Source: Caulobacteraceae bacterium (GTDB lineage Bacteria; Pseudomonadota; Alphaproteobacteria; Caulobacterales; Caulobacteraceae). From it: a stretch of 8,043 nucleotides of DNA. Positions within the stretch are counted from its first letter, which is position 1, and each line of letters starts with the position of its first letter. Of the stretch, positions 4,889 to 8,043 are shown in pieces. Where the stretch lies: positions 1 to 8,043 of the forward strand of contig CANGEH010000090.1 in assembly GCA_947452665.1 (NCBI GenBank), read 5' to 3'. The position numbers and the translations under genes were made by a program. The notes under the pieces were generated by a model that saw only the letters and a program-made list of their open reading frames with translations, was not told the origin of the DNA and did not search any database.

Positions 4889-7035
4889 CCGTTGATCAAT
4901 GAAAAATCTGCGACCCGTTCCATGGTCGCGCGAACATCCGCTAACAAGCGCAGCCGATTATCGCGAGCGCCCGGCTCATTGACAAACACCTTGTCAAAAA
5001 AGGCATCCACTGGCTCGCGCAGGGCCGAAAGCGCGACCATGGCGTCCTCAAAATGGTCTTCCGCCAGGGCCTTATCGACCTGTGGCCGCACCGCCTTTAG
5101 AGCATTGTATAGCGCGACTTCCTCGTCCGGCGCGCCAGCAACCTGCTCGGCGGCCCCATTGGGAAGGGCGGCCTTTTTTTCTTCGCCCTTCAATATGTTG
5201 GTTGCGCGGCGATATCCTGCCAGCAGGTTGGTGCCATTAAACCCGCCAAGGAAGGCGCTTAAGGCGGAAACTCGGGCCCTCAATCGATGGATAGGCAGCT
5301 CTGTTGTCCCGACCTTGGCAAACGCCGCGGCAATCCACTCGCGTTCAAATCCGTCTTGATCATGCAAGACCACGGCCAGTCGATCGAGGAAGAAGGCAAT
5401 CAGGGCCTCGATGGTCGCCTTTGGATTATGAGCTCCAAAATATTGCTCGGCATGCGCCATGCAAATTGCGCGCAAATCCATGACCTCGGTCGCGAGCAGC
5501 CTGATCACGCCCAAGGCCGCTCGGCGCAGGGCAAAGGGGTCCTTTGACCCGGTCGGCTTTTCGTCGATCGCGAAAAAGCCAATCAGCGTATCCAGCTTTT
5601 CCGCCAATGCGACCGCAACGCCAACCTGTCCAGTCGGAAGCGTATCGCCCGGGCCTTGCGGCTTATAGTGATCGCGAATGGCATCAGCGATGGCGTTGGC
5701 CCCCTCCACCGCTTCGCGGTCCCCCTCCCCCTGTGGGGGAGGATTTGATCGTTTGTAATCTTCCCCCTCTGGGGGAAGTCCCGGCGAAGCCGGGGAAGGG
5801 GGTAAACCCTCCGCCCGCGCATAATAGCCGCCCATTATGCCTTGCAGTTCGGGAAACTCCCCGACCATGGCGCAGGTGAGATCGGCCTTGGCCAGAAGAC
5901 CCGCCCGTGCGGCCTGATCAGGATCAGCCCCGACATGTGGCGCAATTTCACGGGCCAACGCTGAAATCCGCTGTGCCCGTTCATACAGCGTGCCAAGCTT
6001 GGCATGGAAGGTGACGGTTTTGAGCTTTTCCAGCCGGTCTTCGAGGCGGGTCTTGAGATCCTCGTCCCAGAAGAAGCGGGCATCGTTCAGGCGCGCCGAC
6101 AGGACCCGAGCATTGCCGACCGCGACCAGATGACCGCCATCGGTCGCTTCAATATTCGAAACCACCAGAAAATTTGGCGCCAGACCGTCTTGGCCGGGCT
6201 TGCGCACCGCAAAATACTTCTGGTGCGTGCGCATGGAGGTGCGGATCACTTCTGGCGGCAGGTCTAAAAAGGCCGGGTCCATATCGCCAAGGATTGGGGT
6301 TGGCCATTCGGCCAGGCCGGCTACCTCATCGAGTAGGCCCTGATCCTCAACCAGCTCCAGCCCCCGCGCAAAGCACAAGGTCTCAGCGCCCTTGACGATC
6401 CGGGCCTTACGCTCGGCCACGTCCAGCACCACAAAATTGGCCTCTAGCCCCGCCGCATAGGCCTCAAAATTGCGCGCCCGAAAGGGTTGACGCGAACCCA
6501 TAAACCGATGGCCTTCGGTCAGGTCGCCGCTCTCAAGTCCCTCAAACGCAAAGGGCACGATCTCGCCGTCAAACACACACAGTATGCGCTGCAAGGGCCG
6601 CACCCAGCGCAGGCTGCCCGTGCCCCATTTCATCGATTTGGGCCAGGGGAAGGCGCGGACAATGGCCTCGACCATTTCGGCGATCACTTCGGGCGTTGCC
6701 CGACCCTTTTTCTCGCTAATGGCAAAATAGGTGCCGTCGCGTTCGATGAGTTGGTCTTGGGTCAGGCCCGTCGAGCGCAAAAACCCGTCAAGGGCCGCTT
6801 GCGGCGCACCCATCTTTGGGCCCTTTCGCTCTTCCTTGCGGTCGGGCTGAGCAATCGGTAGGCCCTCGGCCACCAGGGTCAGGCGGCGTGGTCCAGCGAA
6901 TGTCGTTAAGGCTTCTGGCAAAAAGCCAGCCTCGGCCAGACGCTCACGCGCCATACGTTCCAGATCGCGCGCGGCCTGAGCCTGCATGCGGGCGGGGATT
7001 TCCTCAGAAAACAGTTCGAGCAGGAATTGGGGCAT
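4885..7035 (-). CDS. glyS: Glycyl-tRNA synthetase beta subunit with an in-frame repeat insertion
   Basis: The beta subunit of the alpha2-beta2 bacterial glycyl-tRNA synthetase; it binds tRNA-Gly and completes the GlyQ catalytic subunit. It is 716 residues, somewhat longer than the roughly 690 typical of relatives. Recognisable blocks in order: LLELFSEEIPARMQ at the N-terminus, RKEERKGPKMGAP near 66, FPWPKSMKWG near 129, GHRFMGS near 175, HQKYFAVR near 271, VLSARLNDARFFW near 311, FHAKLGTL near 343, MVGEFPELQGIMGGYYAR near 390, then DAIRDHYKPQGPGD near 451, DEKPTGSKDPFALRRAALG near 491 and a DALR-type anticodon-binding end (about 640-716). Residues about 411-446, between YYARAEG and ANAIADAIRDHY, are encoded by a palindromic repeat absent from ordinary GlyS. 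Both flanks are intact and in frame, so the protein is probably functional. The ATG at 7033-7035 has AGGA four bases upstream. It lies 44 bp behind glyQ. Confidence 0.96.
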   Translation of the reverse strand: MPQFLLELFSEEIPARMQAQAARDLERMARERLAEAGFLPEALTTFAGPRRLTLVAEGLPIAQPDRKEERKGPKMGAPQAALDGFLRSTGLTQDQLIERDGTYFAISEKKGRATPEVIAEMVEAIVRAFPWPKSMKWGTGSLRWVRPLQRILCVFDGEIVPFAFEGLESGDLTEGHRFMGSRQPFRARNFEAYAAGLEANFVVLDVAERKARIVKGAETLCFARGLELVEDQGLLDEVAGLAEWPTPILGDMDPAFLDLPPEVIRTSMRTHQKYFAVRKPGQDGLAPNFLVVSNIEATDGGHLVAVGNARVLSARLNDARFFWDEDLKTRLEDRLEKLKTVTFHAKLGTLYERAQRISALAREIAPHVGADPDQAARAGLLAKADLTCAMVGEFPELQGIMGGYYARAEGLPPSPASPGLPPEGEDYKRSNPPPQGEGDREAVEGANAIADAIRDHYKPQGPGDTLPTGQVGVAVALAEKLDTLIGFFAIDEKPTGSKDPFALRRAALGVIRLLATEVMDLRAICMAHAEQYFGAHNPKATIEALIAFFLDRLAVVLHDQDGFEREWIAAAFAKVGTTELPIHRLRARVSALSAFLGGFNGTNLLAGYRRATNILKGEEKKAALPNGAAEQVAGAPDEEVALYNALKAVRPQVDKALAEDHFEDAMVALSALREPVDAFFDKVFVNEPGARDNRLRLLADVRATMERVADFSLING
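5700..5802. repeat. Full palindromic repeat element inside glyS (copy B)
   Basis: This 103-bp element has the same length and order as the intergenic copy, with hairpins at 5708-5720 (ACCGC-TTC-GCGGT), 5724-5742 (CCTCCCCC-TGT-GGGGGAGG), 5760-5778 (CTTCCCCC-TCT-GGGGGAAG) and 5781-5793 (CCGGC-GAA-GCCGG). It lies wholly within glyS, in the same orientation relative to transcription as copy A. On the glyS strand it encodes a Pro/Gly/Glu-rich stretch that begins LPPSPASPGLPPEGEDYKRS. It contains no stop codon in any of the three frames of that strand, although the opposite strand has TGA and TAA in the spacer. 103 is not a multiple of three, so the insertion must have added or lost flanking bases. 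No direct target duplication is obvious. Confidence 0.9.
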
Positions 7036-7079
7036 GGTGTCCTAGATCAAAAACTGTGGGCGGGGCGAGCGGGGCAGGT
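7036..7079 (-). other. glyQ-glyS spacer with glyS ribosome binding site
   Basis: This 44-bp spacer is between the TGA of glyQ (7080-7082) and the glyS start. The sense strand ends in TAGGACACC before the ATG, giving a modest AGGA Shine-Dalgarno. There is no terminator-like stem with a T-run and no clear promoter, which fits co-transcription of the two subunit genes. Confidence 0.5.
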
Positions 7080-7988
7080 TCATCCCGCCTCCACATGCGC
7101 CAGCGCGACGGCCTTACACAGGTCGCGAATACGGCCAATATAGCTTTGACGCTCAGCCACCGCGATCGCGCCGCGCGCATCCATCAGATTGAAGAGATTG
7201 CTGGCTTTCAGCACATGATCATAGGCTGGTAGGGCCAGAGTCTGCCCCTGCGGGCCCTTATGGGCCAAGATATTGTGAACCTGGGCCTCCATATCTTCAA
7301 ACTGGCGCATCAAGGTCGGCACATCTGCGACCTCGAAATTGAAGGCGCTAAACTGGCGTTCATTTTCGAGGAACACGTCGCCATAACTGGCACCGGCATC
7401 ATTGAACCTAAGATCATAAACCCGGTCCACGCCCTGGACATACATGGCCAGGCGCTCCAGCCCATAGGTCAGTTCACCCGCGACCGGATCAACATCGAGG
7501 CCCGCAACCTGTTGGAAATAGGTATATTGGCTAACCTCCATACCGTCGCACCAGACCTCCCAGCCCAGGCCCCAGGCCCCAACCGTTGGGTTTTCCCAGT
7601 CATCCTCGACAAAGCGAATATCATGCAGGGCAGGATCGAGCCCAATCGCCGCCAGAGATCCAAGATAGAGTGCCTGCATGTCTTTTGGATTGGGCTTTAG
7701 AATAACCTGATACTGGTAATAGTGCTGCAAACGGTTGGGGTTTTCGCCATAGCGGCCGTCACTGGGCCTGCGCGATGGCTGTACATAGGCCGCCTTCCAG
7801 GTTTTGGGCCCAAGCGCGCGCAGCACTGTGGCCGGATGCAGGGTCCCTGCCCCCACTTCCAGATCATAGGGCTGCAGAATCACACAGCCCTGACGGCTCC
7901 AATAATCATGCAGGGTCAAGATCAGGTTCTGAAACGACAGACCCTGGCTAGGCTTGGATGCAGATGCGGTTGCGACAGAGTCGGCCAT
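7080..7988 (-). CDS. glyQ: Glycyl-tRNA synthetase alpha subunit
   Basis: The class II catalytic subunit that activates glycine with ATP and charges tRNA-Gly together with GlyS in the cytosol. From the ATG at 7986-7988 it is 302 residues, the usual size. Conserved blocks (numbered from that ATG): SFQNLILTLHDYWSRQGC near 18, the aspartate/glycine-rich QPYDLEVGAGTLHPAT near 39, YVQPSRRPSDGRYGENPNR at 68-86, GLGWEVWCDGMEVSQYTYFQQ starting near 140 and the motif 3 block ELTYGLERLAMY near 172. An in-frame TTG at 8004-8006 would add six residues (MKVLLP), but it has no ribosome binding site in front. The ATG has GAAGG about 11 bases upstream and gives the normal N-terminus, so it is preferred. It is the first gene of the glyQ-glyS-ppdK run, and any promoter lies largely beyond the right edge. 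Confidence 0.96.
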   Translation of the reverse strand: MADSVATASASKPSQGLSFQNLILTLHDYWSRQGCVILQPYDLEVGAGTLHPATVLRALGPKTWKAAYVQPSRRPSDGRYGENPNRLQHYYQYQVILKPNPKDMQALYLGSLAAIGLDPALHDIRFVEDDWENPTVGAWGLGWEVWCDGMEVSQYTYFQQVAGLDVDPVAGELTYGLERLAMYVQGVDRVYDLRFNDAGASYGDVFLENERQFSAFNFEVADVPTLMRQFEDMEAQVHNILAHKGPQGQTLALPAYDHVLKASNLFNLMDARGAIAVAERQSYIGRIRDLCKAVALAHVEAG

Positions 7989-8043
7989 GGGCAACAAAAC
8001 CTTCAAAAAAGTCGGCGGACCATAAGGCGCGCGGCCTAGCGCA

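Noticed and set aside
5583..5879. Small open frames running through the glyS repeat in other frames
   Set aside because: They exist because the C/G-rich repeat has few stops. They have no ribosome binding site or recognisable protein, and glyS explains the region.
8007..8043. Promoter or terminator upstream of glyQ
   Set aside because: A short T-run (CTTTTTT on the sense strand) is present, but no convincing stem or -35/-10 pair can be defined in the 37 bases available.

Overview
The window reads as a stretch of chromosome from a moderately GC-rich alphaproteobacterium. The evidence is the protein style (two-subunit GlyQ/GlyS glycyl-tRNA synthetase, bacterial PPDK next to it, a long FabH-like ketoacyl synthase) and GC-rich palindromic repeats with CTTCG-type hairpin loops, which I associate with Caulobacterales-like and related genomes. 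The order-level guess is recall only. No phage, plasmid, IS, CRISPR, tRNA or rRNA signal was seen.

Layout. Bases 1-1107 (+) hold an almost complete beta-ketoacyl-ACP synthase III family gene, cut at its 5' end by the window edge. It converges on a minus-strand EamA/DMT-family exporter (1104-2018), and the two stop codons share the four bases CTAG. A 176-bp gap (2019-2194) is almost entirely one full copy plus one half copy of a palindromic repeat. Upstream on the minus strand come pyruvate, phosphate dikinase (ppdK, 2195-4876, or to 4888 with a GTG start), glyS (4885-7035) and glyQ (7080-7988). The 37 bases before position 7 of the right end (8007-8043) hold no recognisable gene.

The minus strand is a compact same-direction run glyQ > glyS > ppdK > eamA. 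The first three are tightly packed (44-bp gap, then overlap or 8-bp gap) and probably co-transcribed. GlyQ and GlyS form the alpha and beta subunits of one enzyme. PPDK interconverts pyruvate and PEP. EamA probably exports cysteine-pathway metabolites, and may be read from the same transcript through the repeat region.

The most unusual content is the repeat. A 103-bp, four-hairpin palindromic element occurs once between ppdK and eamA (2028-2130) and once inside the glyS reading frame (5700-5802). The two copies are about 87% identical by hand alignment, and a diverged half copy sits at 2145-2191. The glyS copy keeps the frame open and adds about 35 residues rich in Pro, Gly and Glu between conserved blocks of the beta subunit. 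This resembles the behaviour of the Rickettsia palindromic elements. The copy in glyS has no stop codon in any of the three sense frames, while the intergenic copy would place a TGA in the glyS frame. The rest of the window is conserved housekeeping sequence.
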